Source: Streptomyces sp. V1I1 (GTDB lineage: Bacteria > Actinomycetota > Actinomycetes > Streptomycetales > Streptomycetaceae). Taken from it: a stretch of DNA of 64,000 nucleotides. Shown piece after piece: positions 24,268 to 34,251 of this stretch. Below the pieces are notes generated by a model. It did not search any database, was not told where the DNA came from, and saw only the letters and a program-made list of their open reading frames with translations. A program made the position numbers and the translations under genes. Position 1 is the stretch's first letter. Every line of letters starts with the position of its first letter. The DNA is taken from NCBI RefSeq assembly GCF_030817355.1, contig NZ_JAUSZH010000001.1:7353001-7417000 (forward strand), given 5' to 3'.

Positions 24268-26208
24268 ATGCCTCACGATCAAGCCTCCTACCTGGAGCTC
24301 CTCGCACGCGGTGCCGCCACCGAGGCGTACGACCGGCCCGTGCTGCTCGCCCGCGCGAGCGGCGCGGCACCGGACGAGCTCGCCGCCATCGAGCACGCCA
24401 AGCAGCTCGCGCTGCGGGTGCGCGCCGAGCTGGAGGGGCGGCGACGGCGCGAGGCCGAGCTGTCCGCGCTCTTCGAGACCGCGCACGACCTGGCGGGTCT
24501 GCGCGACCTCGACGCCGTGCTGCGGGCGATCGTGCAGCGCGCCCGTTCGCTGCTCGGCACCGAGGTCGCCTATCTGAGCCTCAACGACCCGTCGGCGGGC
24601 GACACCTATATGCGGGTCACGGAAGGGTCGGTGTCGGCGCGCTTCCAGCAGCTGCGGCTAGGCATGGGGGAGGGGCTCGGCGGGCTCGTCGCCCAGACCG
24701 CACGACCGTATGTCACCGACAGCTACTTCGACGACGCCCGCTTCGAGCACACGAGGGCGATAGACACGGCCGTCAGCGACGAGGGCCTGGTCGCGATCCT
24801 CGGGGTGCCGCTGATGCTCGGCAGCCAGGTGATCGGCGTGCTCTTCGCCGCGGACCGCCGTGAGAGAGTCTTCGAACGCGAACAGGTCGCGCTGCTGGCC
24901 TCCTTCGCCGCCCATGCGGCCGTCGCCATCGACACCGCCAACCTGCTGGCGGAGACCCGTTCGGCGCTCGCCGAGCTGGAGCGGGCCAACGAAATCATCC
25001 GGGATCACAGCGGCGTCATCGAGCGTGCCTCGGAGGTCCACGACCGGCTGACCGAAGTGGTGCTGCGCGGCGGAGGCGTTCATGACGTGGCCGCCGCCCT
25101 GTCCGAAGTCCTGGACGGCTCGGTCGAGTTCACGGACGACGACCTCGACGCGACCGGCGCCGACGGCCGTGCGATACGGCACGGAGACGCCTGGGTGGCA
25201 GCGGTCTCGGCGGGCGGCGAGCTGCTGGGCGCCCTGGTGCTCCGCGGCCGGCGGGACCTGGATCCCGTCGACCGGCGCACCTTGGAGCGCGCCGCCATGG
25301 TCACCTCGCTGCTGCTCCTTGCCCGGCGCTCCGCCCACGCCGCCGAACAGCGGGTACGGGGCGAGCTGCTCGACGACCTCCTCGACGCCGCCGACCGCGA
25401 CCCGCGGCTGCTGCGTGAGCGGGCTGCGCGGCTTCGGGCCGACCTGGACGCCCCGCATGTGGTGCTCGCCGCCCGCATCGACGGCCCCGGCACGGACGCC
25501 GCGGACCGGGACGCGGCCTGCCGGGACTCGACCGGACGGGACTCGACCGGACGGGACACCGCTACCGCCGAGCGGGAGACCGCGGACCGTCAGCGACTGT
25601 GGTCCGCCGCCTCGCACCTGGCCGCGACCCGCTCGGGCCTGGCGGCTGCTCGCGACGGCGGCACCGTACTGCTGCTGCCGCTCGGCCCCGACGACAGTGC
25701 GTCCGACGTCGCGCGCCAGACCGCCAGGCAACTGGGCGGCACACTCAGGGAGTTGGTCACCGTCGGCGCGTCCTCACCGGTGGCCGCGCCCGCCGGCGAT
25801 CCGAGCCCGATAGCCGGCGCGTACGCACAGGCGCGTCGCTGCCTCGACGCCCTGCGCCTGCTCGGCCGCTCCGGACAGGGCGCCGCGGCACAGGACTTGG
25901 GTTTCCTCGGCCTGCTGCTCGCCGACCCCGGTGACATCGACGGCTTCGTAGAGCGCACGATGGGCGAGGTCGTCGAGTACGACCGTCGGCGCGGCACCGA
26001 TCTGGTCCGTACGCTCGACGCGTACTTTGCGAGCGGCATGAGCCCGGCCCGTACGAAGGACGACCTGCATGTCCATGTGAACACTGTGGCCCAGCGACTG
26101 GAACGAATAGGCCGGCTGCTCGGCCCCGACTGGCAGTCACCGGCGAGGGCGCTGGAGATCCAGCTGGCACTGCGGCTGCATGCGATGTCTGCGGCGGTCG
26201 CCCACTGA
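24268..26208 (+). CDS. GAF-domain regulator with C-terminal PucR-type HTH
   Basis: A 646-residue activator. Residues about 70-225 form a GAF domain (LSALFETAHDLAGLRDLDAV to VALLASFAAHAAVAIDTA), then a short coiled segment (ETRSALAELERANEIIRDHS), a poorly conserved middle with a 15-bp repeat giving RDSTGRDSTGRD, and a C-terminal PucR/CdaR helix-turn-helix (TLDAYFASGMSPARTKDDLH, then VHVNTVAQRLERIGRLLG). ATG 24268 follows TAATCC by 7 nt; a GTG at 24262 is the alternative. Such regulators usually control the flanking catabolic genes, here the 3-hydroxybutyrate dehydrogenase and the MHS transporter. Confidence 0.8.
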   Translation: MPHDQASYLELLARGAATEAYDRPVLLARASGAAPDELAAIEHAKQLALRVRAELEGRRRREAELSALFETAHDLAGLRDLDAVLRAIVQRARSLLGTEVAYLSLNDPSAGDTYMRVTEGSVSARFQQLRLGMGEGLGGLVAQTARPYVTDSYFDDARFEHTRAIDTAVSDEGLVAILGVPLMLGSQVIGVLFAADRRERVFEREQVALLASFAAHAAVAIDTANLLAETRSALAELERANEIIRDHSGVIERASEVHDRLTEVVLRGGGVHDVAAALSEVLDGSVEFTDDDLDATGADGRAIRHGDAWVAAVSAGGELLGALVLRGRRDLDPVDRRTLERAAMVTSLLLLARRSAHAAEQRVRGELLDDLLDAADRDPRLLRERAARLRADLDAPHVVLAARIDGPGTDAADRDAACRDSTGRDSTGRDTATAERETADRQRLWSAASHLAATRSGLAAARDGGTVLLLPLGPDDSASDVARQTARQLGGTLRELVTVGASSPVAAPAGDPSPIAGAYAQARRCLDALRLLGRSGQGAAAQDLGFLGLLLADPGDIDGFVERTMGEVVEYDRRRGTDLVRTLDAYFASGMSPARTKDDLHVHVNTVAQRLERIGRLLGPDWQSPARALEIQLALRLHAMSAAVAH

Positions 26209-26215
26209 ACGCGCC

Positions 26216-26246
26216 GCTGCGCGGACCCCGTTGGGATCCGCGCAGC
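26216..26246. terminator. Bidirectional terminator hairpin
   Basis: Fourteen-base arms GCTGCGCGGACCCC and GGGATCCGCGCAGC (one mismatch) enclose a 3-nt loop between two convergent genes (regulator ending 26208, transporter ending 26298). Confidence 0.8.
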
Positions 26247-26260
26247 GCCATACGCCATAC

Positions 26261-26300
26261 GTCTGTCTGTCTACCTACTTACCTGCCGGCCTGCCTGTCA
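26261..26300. repeat. CTGT/CTAC/CTGC quasi-tetranucleotide tract
   Basis: Roughly ten imperfect four-base units of the form CTGT, CTAC, CTTAC and CTGC follow the terminator hairpin and run up to the transporter stop codon. It looks like a decaying microsatellite. Confidence 0.5.
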
Positions 26301-27692
26301 GGCAGTTCGCGCATCGGCCGGCCGATGCGCCGGCCCGCCGTCCTCCACCGGCTCGGCCTCGACTGCGTTCAGATCCCGCTGCCGGGTCTCGCGCGCACAG
26401 CCGATGGCCACGACGGTGAGCAGCGCAGCGGCGATGACGTACAGAGCGATCGGCGTCGACGAGTCGTAGTCGGCGAGGAGCGCGGTGGCGATCAGCGGAG
26501 CCGGAGCGCCGGCCGCGACCGACGAGAACTGTGCACCGATGGAGGCCCCGGAATAGCGCATGCGCGTGGCGAACATCTCGGAGAAGAACGCCGCCTGGGG
26601 TGCGTACATCGCCCCGTGCAGCACAAGCCCCACCGTGACGGCGAGCAGCAGACTGCCGAAGCTGCCCCTGTCGATCAGCGCGAAGAACGGGAACATCCAG
26701 GCGCCCACACCGATCGCGCCGATGAGATACACAGGCCTGCGCCCGATCCGGTCCGACAGCGCGCCCCATGCCGGGATCACCGCGAAGTGCACTGCGGAGG
26801 CAATGAGTACGGCATTGAGCGCGGTCTGCTTGCTGAGCTCTACCGCGGTCGTGGCGTAGACGAGGATGAACGCCGTGATGACGTAGTAGCTGATGTTCTC
26901 GGCCATCCGCGCGCCCATCGCCACCAGCACATCGCGCCAGTGGTGCCGCAGCACGGCGACCAGCGGCATCTTCTCGACCTGCCCGGAGGCCGCCTTGCGC
27001 TCCTCGGCCTGTGCCAGCGCCGCCTTGAAGACCGGAGATTCATCGACAGAGAGACGTATCCACAAACCGACGATCACGAGCACACCGGAGAGGAGGAACG
27101 GTATGCGCCAGCCCCATGAGGTGAAGGCGGCATCCGAGAGCAACGCGGTGAGAGCGGAGAGCACCCCGGTGGCGAGCAGTTGCCCGGCCGGCGCCCCGGT
27201 CTGCGGCCACGAAGCCCAGAACCCGCGCCGCTTGGCGTCCCCGTGCTCCGACACGAGCAACACGGCCCCGCCCCACTCACCGCCGAGCGCGAACCCCTGC
27301 ACCAGCCGCAACACGGTGAGCAGCACGGGCGCGGCGCTCCCGATGGTGGCGTGCGTCGGCAGCAGCCCGATGGCGAAGGTCGCCCCACCCATCAGCAGCA
27401 GACTCAGCACCAGCAGCTTCTTGCGGCCGAGCCGGTCGCCGTAGTGCCCGAAGACCAGCGCCCCGAGGGGGCGGGCGGCGAAGCCGACGGCGTAGGTGAG
27501 GAAGGAGAGAAGAGTTCCGACGAGCGGGTCGGAGCCGGGGAAGAACAGCTTGTTGAAGACCAGGGCGGCAGCCGATCCGTAGAGGAAGAAGTCGTACCAC
27601 TCGATGGTGGTGCCGATGAGGCTCGCGGCGACGATGCGCTTGAGGGAGCTGGGCGATGCGGGCGCTGGGGGAGCGGATGCCGAGGCAGCCAT
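26298..27692 (-). CDS. MHS-type major facilitator transporter
   Basis: A 464-residue twelve-helix transporter of the metabolite:H+ symporter group (ShiA/ProP-like). Recognisable parts: the first helix with IVAASLIGTTIEWYDFFLYG, the loop 2-3 motif GHYGDRLGRKKLLVLSLLLM, VLRLVQGFALGGEWGGAVLL, and the second-half loop SDRIGRRPVYLIGA. ATG 27692 is chosen. It is convergent with the PucR-type regulator and probably under its control; an organic acid such as 3-hydroxybutyrate is a reasonable substrate guess from context only. Confidence 0.85.
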   Translation of the reverse strand: MAASASAPPAPASPSSLKRIVAASLIGTTIEWYDFFLYGSAAALVFNKLFFPGSDPLVGTLLSFLTYAVGFAARPLGALVFGHYGDRLGRKKLLVLSLLLMGGATFAIGLLPTHATIGSAAPVLLTVLRLVQGFALGGEWGGAVLLVSEHGDAKRRGFWASWPQTGAPAGQLLATGVLSALTALLSDAAFTSWGWRIPFLLSGVLVIVGLWIRLSVDESPVFKAALAQAEERKAASGQVEKMPLVAVLRHHWRDVLVAMGARMAENISYYVITAFILVYATTAVELSKQTALNAVLIASAVHFAVIPAWGALSDRIGRRPVYLIGAIGVGAWMFPFFALIDRGSFGSLLLAVTVGLVLHGAMYAPQAAFFSEMFATRMRYSGASIGAQFSSVAAGAPAPLIATALLADYDSSTPIALYVIAAALLTVVAIGCARETRQRDLNAVEAEPVEDGGPAHRPADARTA

Positions 27693-28069
27693 GGTCACCA
27701 CTTCCGGGCGGAGGACGGGGACGATTTGATGTCGCCACACCGTAGAAATCCGCTGGTCACCGGCACATGTGGTGGGACACCATAGTTCTGTGTGCGGGTG
27801 TGCGCGGAGCCACCATGACCTACCAACGTCGTGCGCCCGTGCGGCCCGGAGCGCAAGGAGGCGTGCAGGACGTCCAGGTCGGTGCCGGTGGCCACCCATA
27901 GCCCGGTCTGCCTTGTGCGGTATTCCGGCAGCGTCGTCGACGATCTCCGACGCACGCGGTTCGGCACCGCGACGTCGGCCGGCCGAGGCGTCTGCGCACC
28001 CGCCTGGGGTTTCCGGGGCCCGTTTCCGACGTTCGGTTACTGGGCGTCCGGGCTGTCCGGGCTGTCCTC
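27693..28069. other. Intergenic region, 377 bp, no supported gene
   Basis: Holds the promoter of the MHS transporter (reading left) and the downstream flank of the RsbW-like gene. A minus-strand frame (27695-27967) could code 90 residues but has no recognisable motif and an unremarkable composition. I see no RNA gene or strong hairpin. Confidence 0.5.
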
Positions 28070-28486
28070 CTACGCTGCGAGGAGATCCGCCCAGCAAGTG
28101 ATCCCGCCGGCGTGGACGCGTACGCCGTAGCGGGCCGACAGGGCGGTGACTATGGCGATTCCCCGGCCGTGCTCGTCCGGGTCTGCCGACTGCCTGGCTG
28201 GGAGCGCGCCTCCCGCGTCGGTGACTTCGACGCGCAGGGCTCTTCGTTCGTCGACGTGGACCCACGACAACCGCAGCGTCGCCGGTGGCAGGGCGTGGAC
28301 GAGCGCATTGGTCAGCAACTCCGAGACCACCAGGAGCGCATCCATGGTGACGTCCGGGGAAAGGCCCCACTCCGTGAGCACCGTGCGGACACGTCCGCGC
28401 ACGACCGAGACGGCTCTCGGGGAATGCGGCACGGGACAGAAGTGATCGACTGCCTCGCGGGCCACTGTGCTGAGCTGAGCCGCCAT
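28070..28486 (-). CDS. RsbW-like ATP-binding regulatory protein
   Basis: A 138-residue GHKL ATPase-fold protein with N-box VVSELLTNALVHAL and G1/G2 pattern VTDAGGALP and GRGIAIVTALSARYGV. Size and motifs match the many small streptomycete anti-sigma-factor-like kinases (RsbW/SpoIIAB type). The N-terminus (MAAQLSTVAREAVDHFCPVP) is typical. It is divergent from gylR; no anti-anti-sigma gene is adjacent, so the partner is unknown. Confidence 0.8.
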   Translation of the reverse strand: MAAQLSTVAREAVDHFCPVPHSPRAVSVVRGRVRTVLTEWGLSPDVTMDALLVVSELLTNALVHALPPATLRLSWVHVDERRALRVEVTDAGGALPARQSADPDEHGRGIAIVTALSARYGVRVHAGGITCWADLLAA

Positions 28487-28650
28487 GTGCCCTCCTCGGC
28501 GTAGCGCTGCCGGCAGGACGCCGGTCTCGACGCACGCTAGGGAGCGATGCGAGGCCGGTCAATGAACAGCGGTCGGCATTACCGAATGGACTACCTGGAT
28601 CCTGAAGAATCACCCCATCATGGGCCACCGCAGACCGGCAAAGGCGAGCC

Positions 28651-28662
28651 TAGAATTGCTGT
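28651..28662 (+). promoter_or_regulatory. Leaderless -10 box (TAGAAT) of gylR
   Basis: TAGAAT at 28651-28656 lies 6 nt before the ATG at 28663. Confidence 0.5.
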
Positions 28663-29430
28663 ATGGCCGGTCCGGTCCAGTCCATCGAACGAGCGGCGGC
28701 AATTCTGCGCCTGCTCGCCGGCGGCCCTCGTCGGCTCGGACTGGGAGAGGTGGCCGCGTCGCTGGGGCTGGCGAAGGGCACCGCCCACGGCATTCTGCGC
28801 ACCTTGCAGCACGTGGATTTCGTGGAGCAGGACGCGGCGACGGGAAAATACCAGCTCGGGGCGGCGCTGCTCCACCTCGGCACCAGTTACCTCGATGTCA
28901 ACGAGCTGCGGTCGCGCTCCATCAACTGGGCCGACGCTCTGGCCGCCCGCAGCGGGGAGGCAGTCCGCCTGGGCACCCCCCTGGAGGACAGGGTGCTCAT
29001 CGTCCACCACGTCTTCCGGCCGGACGACACGCTCCAGACCCTGGACGTGGGCGCGCTGCTGCCGCTGCACGCCTCCTCGCTCGGCAAGGTCCTGCTGGCC
29101 TTCGGCACCGCGACCGTGGAGTCGGCGCTCGACGCCGGTCTGGATGCGTACACCCGGCACACCCTGGTTGTCCCGGAAGAGCTCACCCGAGCACTCGCCG
29201 AGATCCGGGAGGTCGGTTGGGCGGCCGAGGTTCAGGAGATGAGCATGGGTGAGGCCGGCGTCGCCGCGCCCATCCGGGGGCACGGGGGCCTCGTGGTGGG
29301 CTCCATCGGCGTGTCCGGCCCGGTCGAGCGGGTCTGTGATGCCAAGGGCCAGCCTCAGCCGGCCCTGATCACCCTGCTCCGTGAGGCCGCACGGGCGATC
29401 TCCAGAGACCTGGGGGCGGCCCGCTGGTAG
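28663..29430 (+). CDS. gylR: IclR family regulator, probable glycerol repressor GylR
   Basis: A 255-residue IclR protein: N-terminal winged HTH ([40 protein letters not shown]) and C-terminal IclR effector domain ([34 protein letters not shown]). It is followed after 44 bases by glpK on the same strand, as in the gyl operon of Streptomyces coelicolor, where GylR represses glycerol genes and responds to glycerol-3-phosphate. The glpF and glpD genes that normally accompany it are absent here, so this may be a secondary or rearranged locus. Confidence 0.8.
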   Translation: MAGPVQSIERAAAILRLLAGGPRRLGLGEVAASLGLAKGTAHGILRTLQHVDFVEQDAATGKYQLGAALLHLGTSYLDVNELRSRSINWADALAARSGEAVRLGTPLEDRVLIVHHVFRPDDTLQTLDVGALLPLHASSLGKVLLAFGTATVESALDAGLDAYTRHTLVVPEELTRALAEIREVGWAAEVQEMSMGEAGVAAPIRGHGGLVVGSIGVSGPVERVCDAKGQPQPALITLLREAARAISRDLGAARW

Positions 29431-29474
29431 GTCCCACCACCGCATCCTCGACGCATCGGAAGGCGGTCCGGATC

Positions 29475-30989
29475 ATGGTTGAACGGTATGTGATGTCCAT
29501 TGACCAGGGCACCACCTCCACCCGTTGCATCCTGTTCGACCACCGTGGGCGTTTGGTGTCGGTAGCCCAGCGCGAGCACGAGCAGTATTTCCCGAGACCC
29601 GGCTGGGTCGAACACGACGCCCTCGAGATCTGGCGCAATCTGCGGCGCGTCGTGCCCGAGGCCCTGTCCGGCGTCGGCGCCGCCGGCGGAGAGGTCTCCG
29701 CCCTGGGCATCGCGAACCAGCGCGAGACCACGGTGCTCTGGGACCGGCGGACAGGCACCCCGCTGGGGAGAGCGATCGTCTGGCAGGACACCCGCACCGC
29801 TCCGCTCGTCGAGGATCTGAGAAACCACCCCGGCGACGACTTCTTCCTGGACCGCTGCTGCCTGCCGCCCTCCACCTATTTCTCCGCGCCACGGATCCGC
29901 TGGCTGTTCGACCATGTCGCGGGGCTGGAACAGCGAGCTCAGGACGGCGAGGTGCTGTTCGGCACGATGGAGACCTGGCTGATCTGGAACCTCACCGGCG
30001 GGACGGCCGGCGGTCAGCACATCACCGACGTCACCAACGCCAGTCGCACGATGCTCATGAACATGCGCACGCTCACCTGGGACGAGGAACTGCTGGGGTT
30101 CTTCGGGGTTCCCCGCGCCATGCTGCCCGAGATCCGGTCCTCGGCGGAAATCTACGGTGAGGACCGCTCGGTCCTCCCGGGCATCCGCATCGCGAGCGCG
30201 CTCGGCGATCAGCAGGCTGCACTCTTCGGGCAGACCTGCTTCTCCCCGGGCGAGGCGAAGTGCACCTACGGGACCGGCAGCTTCCTGCTGCTCAACACCG
30301 GCAACAACGTCGTGCGGTCGCGGAACGGACTTCTCACCACCGTTGCGTACAAGATCGCCGATCAGCCCGCGGTCTACGCGCTGGAAGGCCCGATCGCCGT
30401 CACAGGCTCGCTGGTCCAGTGGTTCCGTGACCGTCTGGGACTGATCAGCAGCGCGCCGGAGATCGAGACCCTCGCGCGCACCGTCGAGGACAACGGCGGC
30501 TGCTACATCGTCCCGGCGTTCTCCGGTCTCTTCGCGCCCCACTGGCGCAGCGACGCACGCGGTGTCATCGTCGGCCTCACCTCGTACATCACCAAGGGGC
30601 ACCTGGCCCGAGCTGCGCTGGAAGCCACCGGCTGGCAGACGCGTGAGGTCGTCGACGCCATGAACGCCGACTCCTCGCTGACCCTGAATGAGCTCAAGGT
30701 CGACGGCGGCATGACATCCGACAACCTGCTCATGCAGATCCTGGCCGACGTCCTCGACGTGCCCGTGGTGCGGCCCATGGTCGCCGAGACCGTCTCGCTG
30801 GGCGCCGCCTACGCCGCCGGGCTGGCCGTCGGCTACTGGTCGGACCTGGAAGTCCTGCGCAGCAACTGGCACCGGGCGGCCCAATGGCTGCCCGACATGG
30901 ACTCCGCACGGCGCGAATCGGAATACGACAACTGGCAGCGTGCCGTCGAGCGATCGCTGGGGTGGATCAAACCGTCGAACCGCCCTTGA
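29475..30989 (+). CDS. glpK: Glycerol kinase
   Basis: A 504-residue FGGY-family kinase that phosphorylates glycerol with ATP. Seen: [16 protein letters not shown] (phosphate loop), [14 protein letters not shown] and WQDTRT (glycerol-binding Arg and Trp region), [27 protein letters not shown] and the FGGY signature-like [14 protein letters not shown]. Length is normal. ATG 29475 has GGAAGG-like sequence upstream. It is expected to be induced by glycerol through the preceding GylR-like regulator. The downstream 247 bp before the LuxR gene carry no gene. Confidence 0.93.
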   Translation: MVERYVMSIDQGTTSTRCILFDHRGRLVSVAQREHEQYFPRPGWVEHDALEIWRNLRRVVPEALSGVGAAGGEVSALGIANQRETTVLWDRRTGTPLGRAIVWQDTRTAPLVEDLRNHPGDDFFLDRCCLPPSTYFSAPRIRWLFDHVAGLEQRAQDGEVLFGTMETWLIWNLTGGTAGGQHITDVTNASRTMLMNMRTLTWDEELLGFFGVPRAMLPEIRSSAEIYGEDRSVLPGIRIASALGDQQAALFGQTCFSPGEAKCTYGTGSFLLLNTGNNVVRSRNGLLTTVAYKIADQPAVYALEGPIAVTGSLVQWFRDRLGLISSAPEIETLARTVEDNGGCYIVPAFSGLFAPHWRSDARGVIVGLTSYITKGHLARAALEATGWQTREVVDAMNADSSLTLNELKVDGGMTSDNLLMQILADVLDVPVVRPMVAETVSLGAAYAAGLAVGYWSDLEVLRSNWHRAAQWLPDMDSARRESEYDNWQRAVERSLGWIKPSNRP

Positions 30990-31236
30990 CGGGCAAACCA
31001 TTACGAATTGTGACCGAGGCGCAGTCGTGCAGCGCCCCCCTTGCGATGGCTCGCGCGGAGCACTGCCGGTGCCGACAGAGGGCGCACGGCTGCCCCGTAT
31101 CCGGGCGTGCTTCCAGCGTGCTCAGCGGTCGGCACGACCGCACCCGCAGAGCGCCCGGCCGCCCTGCGCGGCGCGCATATGCGTAGGAACACTGGGATGC
31201 TGAGGGGGGAGAGCGTTGCCCATGACCTGACGAACA

Positions 31237-33942
31237 GTGGCGGTGAGCGTCATGGCTGGGGTGGAGGAGAACGGTCCGGAACCGGCCACACCGCGCGCCG
31301 ATCCCCAGGGAGACCCGTTTCTGCGCACGCGGTTCGCCGTACCGACGCGCCCTGCGACGTTCCTGCGGCGGGAGCGGTTGGTCAAGCACCTCGACCAGGC
31401 TCTTCTGACTCCGTTGACGATGGTCAACGGAGCCGCGGGCGCGGGCAAGACCCTGCTGGTCGCCGACTGGGCCGCGGGGCTGGACCGGTCCGTCGCCTGG
31501 CTCACCGCCGACACGGCGGACCAGGGGTGTGGAGTGTTCTGGGCGTACCTGCTCCAGGCCCTGCGCGCCTCCGGTGTGCCGCTGCCCGCGGAGGTCGGCT
31601 TCCCCGCGGACGCGAGCCGCGTGGACCACACGCTGCTGGCGCGACTCGCCGCCGGTCTGAGCGCTCGGGACCGGCCCGTGATCGTAGTGCTCGATGAATA
31701 CGACCGTGTGACCGAACCGGAGATCGCGGAGCAGCTGGAGTTCGTCCTGCACCACGCAGGACGGGGCATGCGCCTGATCCTCGTCACCCGCACCGAACCG
31801 CTGCTGCCGCTGCACCGTTACCGGGCGGCCGGCGACATGACGGAGATCAGGGACGCGGAGCTGGCCTTCGCTCCCGAGGAAGCGGCCGCGCTGCTGGAGC
31901 TGCACGGGCTGCGCCTTCCGGTGCACGCTGCGCGCGGGCTCGTGGAGCGCACCCGGGGATGGGCCGCCGGGCTACGCCTGTGCGCCCTGGCCGCGCAGGA
32001 GAGCCCGGATCCGGAGATGTATCTGAAGGAGTTCGAGGCCGACCGCACCACAGTCGCCGACTTCCTGCTGGCGGAGGTGCTCAAGCGGCAGAGCGCCGAG
32101 ACGCAGGACCTCCTGCTGCGGGTCAGCGTCCTCGAGCGCTTCTGTCCCGAGCTGGCGAACGCGCTGACGGAGCGCACCGATGCCGAGTCCATCCTGGCCG
32201 GGCTGCACCGCGAGAACGCGTTCGTCGAGTACCTCGGGCACGCCTGGTACCGCCTCCACCCGCTGTTCAGGGAGATCCTCCATGCCCATCTGCGGGTGCG
32301 GTCTCCCGGCCTGGAGCCCGAACTGCACCGGCAGGCCGCGGAATGGCTGCGGCGCTCCGGATCCCTCGCGGAGTCGCTCGGCCACGGTGCGGCTGCGGGC
32401 GACTGGGAGTTCACCGCCGATGCCCTCGTCGACGGCCTCGCCATCGGTCAGCTCTTCACCGGCCTCCGTTCCGACGACCTGGCCGGGCTGTTCTCACGGA
32501 TGGGGCCCGAGACCACGAGCCCGGCCACGGACCTCGTCCGCGCGGCCCGTGAGCTGTCCCGGTGCGACCTCGACCGTGGCCTGACCCACCTGCGGCAGGC
32601 CGAGCAGAGCCTGGCGGGGGAGCAGACGCCGGCGGGGGACGAATCACCCGGCCTGGCGGCGGCCCGGCTGAGCTGTGCCCTGCTGGAAGCCCTGGCGGCC
32701 CGGCTGACCGGTTCGCCGGGAAGGGCGGAGATGGCCGCGGAGGCGGCCGAGAAACTCCAGGAGGAGGTGCCCACCCACCTCCTGGACGAGCATCCCGAAC
32801 TCAACGCCCTCCTGCTGACCCATCTTGGCTCGACGCGGCTGTGGGCCGGGCGCTTCGCGGACGCACGCGCCGCCCTGACCACGGTGGCCGGCTGCTCCGG
32901 GGGGGCTTCGACGGCGCTCCCGCGCGAGGAGTCCCTGGGCCACCTGGCCCTGATCGACTACCTGAACGGCTGGCTAGGCAGGGCGGAGCGCAAGGCCCTG
33001 GCGGCGATGACCGAGACCGAGCGGTTCAGCCTGCCCCAGGCGTCCGGCTCCGGCATCGGGCTGCTGGTCCTGGCCGCCGTGGCCGTCGAACGCAACGAAC
33101 TGGGTCAGGCCCAGGCCCTCCTCGACGCCGCTGCGGACTCGCACCGCGCGATGCGGGACCCGGTGATGGAAGCGGGGCGGGCCATCGCCACCGCGCGCCT
33201 GCTACTGGCCCGCGGCAACACGCAAGCCGCGCTCGAAGAGGCGGAACCGGCCGTCGCCGCCGACGTGGTCTCCCCATGGGCGGAGGGGCACACGGCGCTG
33301 GTGGCATCCACCGCACACCTGGCCGAAGGCCGGCCGGAGACGGCCGCCGAGCTGCTGCGAGCGGTGCCCGACGACCAGGTGGCGTGTGCCGTAGGGGCCG
33401 CGCGGGCCCAACTCGCCGCGGGGAAGCCCTTCGCGGCGATCGACCTGCTCGACAGAGTGCACCCCGAGGGCCGCACCGGCCCCGCGGTGACCGTCCGGGC
33501 TTCGCTGGTGAGGGCGCAGGCCGCGGACGAGGCGGGGGACTGCGCCACCTCGCGCAGGCTCGTCGCCCAGGCTCTCCACGAGGCACGGCGCGAGCGGCTG
33601 CGGCGCCCCTTCCTCGAAGCCGGACCGTGGATCCGGCCTTTGCTGGGCATGGTGCCGCTGCGAGGGCTGGCCGCGGGCTGGCTCACACCCGGTCCGCCGC
33701 CGCACGGCGGGTCGCCTCGGCCCGAAGACCAGCCGCCGGCGCCGGTCGTGGAGGAACTGAGTGAACGCGAGCGCGATGTGCTGCAACGGCTGGCCCAGAT
33801 GATGTCGACGGAAGAGATCGCCGCCGATCTGTATGTGTCGGTGAACACGGTCAAGACCCACCTCAAGAGCGTCTACCGGAAGCTGGCCGTGAACCGGCGC
33901 CACGACGCGGTGCGCCGCGCGCGCGAGCTGCGGCTGCTGTGA
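31237..33942 (+). CDS. Large MalT-like LuxR family regulator (LAL type)
   Basis: A 901-residue regulator. Residues about 45-250 are a STAND/NTPase domain with Walker A (VNGAAGAGKTLLVADW), Walker B (VIVVLDEYDRVTEP) and the MalT-type LILVTRTEPLLPLHRYRAAG. A long tetratricopeptide-like helical region (about 350-820) follows. The C-terminal LuxR HTH is LSERERDVLQRLAQMMSTEE followed by VSVNTVKTHLKSVYRKL. GTG 31237 is the first start; an in-frame ATG at 31252 is equally possible. The inducer is unknown; the small membrane-protein genes downstream are candidate targets by position only. Confidence 0.85.
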   Translation: MAVSVMAGVEENGPEPATPRADPQGDPFLRTRFAVPTRPATFLRRERLVKHLDQALLTPLTMVNGAAGAGKTLLVADWAAGLDRSVAWLTADTADQGCGVFWAYLLQALRASGVPLPAEVGFPADASRVDHTLLARLAAGLSARDRPVIVVLDEYDRVTEPEIAEQLEFVLHHAGRGMRLILVTRTEPLLPLHRYRAAGDMTEIRDAELAFAPEEAAALLELHGLRLPVHAARGLVERTRGWAAGLRLCALAAQESPDPEMYLKEFEADRTTVADFLLAEVLKRQSAETQDLLLRVSVLERFCPELANALTERTDAESILAGLHRENAFVEYLGHAWYRLHPLFREILHAHLRVRSPGLEPELHRQAAEWLRRSGSLAESLGHGAAAGDWEFTADALVDGLAIGQLFTGLRSDDLAGLFSRMGPETTSPATDLVRAARELSRCDLDRGLTHLRQAEQSLAGEQTPAGDESPGLAAARLSCALLEALAARLTGSPGRAEMAAEAAEKLQEEVPTHLLDEHPELNALLLTHLGSTRLWAGRFADARAALTTVAGCSGGASTALPREESLGHLALIDYLNGWLGRAERKALAAMTETERFSLPQASGSGIGLLVLAAVAVERNELGQAQALLDAAADSHRAMRDPVMEAGRAIATARLLLARGNTQAALEEAEPAVAADVVSPWAEGHTALVASTAHLAEGRPETAAELLRAVPDDQVACAVGAARAQLAAGKPFAAIDLLDRVHPEGRTGPAVTVRASLVRAQAADEAGDCATSRRLVAQALHEARRERLRRPFLEAGPWIRPLLGMVPLRGLAAGWLTPGPPPHGGSPRPEDQPPAPVVEELSERERDVLQRLAQMMSTEEIAADLYVSVNTVKTHLKSVYRKLAVNRRHDAVRRARELRLL

Positions 33943-34251
33943 CCACCTGGCCGTGAAGGGGCCGGCTCCATGGCGCACCGCCGCCGGCACCCCCGCGGGC
34001 AGGGGTCTTCGCGGCTCGTCCGGCTCGCCCGTGGTGGGTGAGGCACAGGGTGAGTTCTTCGGCTGCGATGGGGGTGGCGGCAGGGCATGTGCCGGGCCGC
34101 TCCGGCGGTCCTCGCCACCGGGGGAATCACGCTCGCCAGTCCTGGTCAAGCCGCATCTGCCGACTCGGAGGGCCGGCCGTCCGAAGCAACCCGACACCGG
34201 CGCTCGGGGCCGACGCGAACGGCTCGAGTCGCTGACTTCGAGGAGGCCGCG
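33943..34251. other. Intergenic region, 309 bp, no supported gene
   Basis: Contains no frame with credible protein content. A GAGGAG Shine-Dalgarno for the next gene lies at its right end. The GGTGGGTGAGG stretch near 34033 resembles half of the TCACCC/GGGTGA inverted repeats found further right. Confidence 0.45.

Noticed and set aside
26216..26300. Possible CRISPR or structured RNA suggested by repeats after the PucR-type gene
   Set aside because: The dyad is a single terminator hairpin and the repeats are four-base units without spacers. I saw no direct-repeat/spacer array anywhere in the window.
27695..27967. Possible 90-residue minus-strand gene upstream of the MHS transporter
   Set aside because: No motif, no ribosome site, and it would overlap the transporter promoter.
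30990..31236. Possible small gene between glpK and the LuxR gene
   Set aside because: The frames are extensions of neighbouring genes with no independent start or motif.
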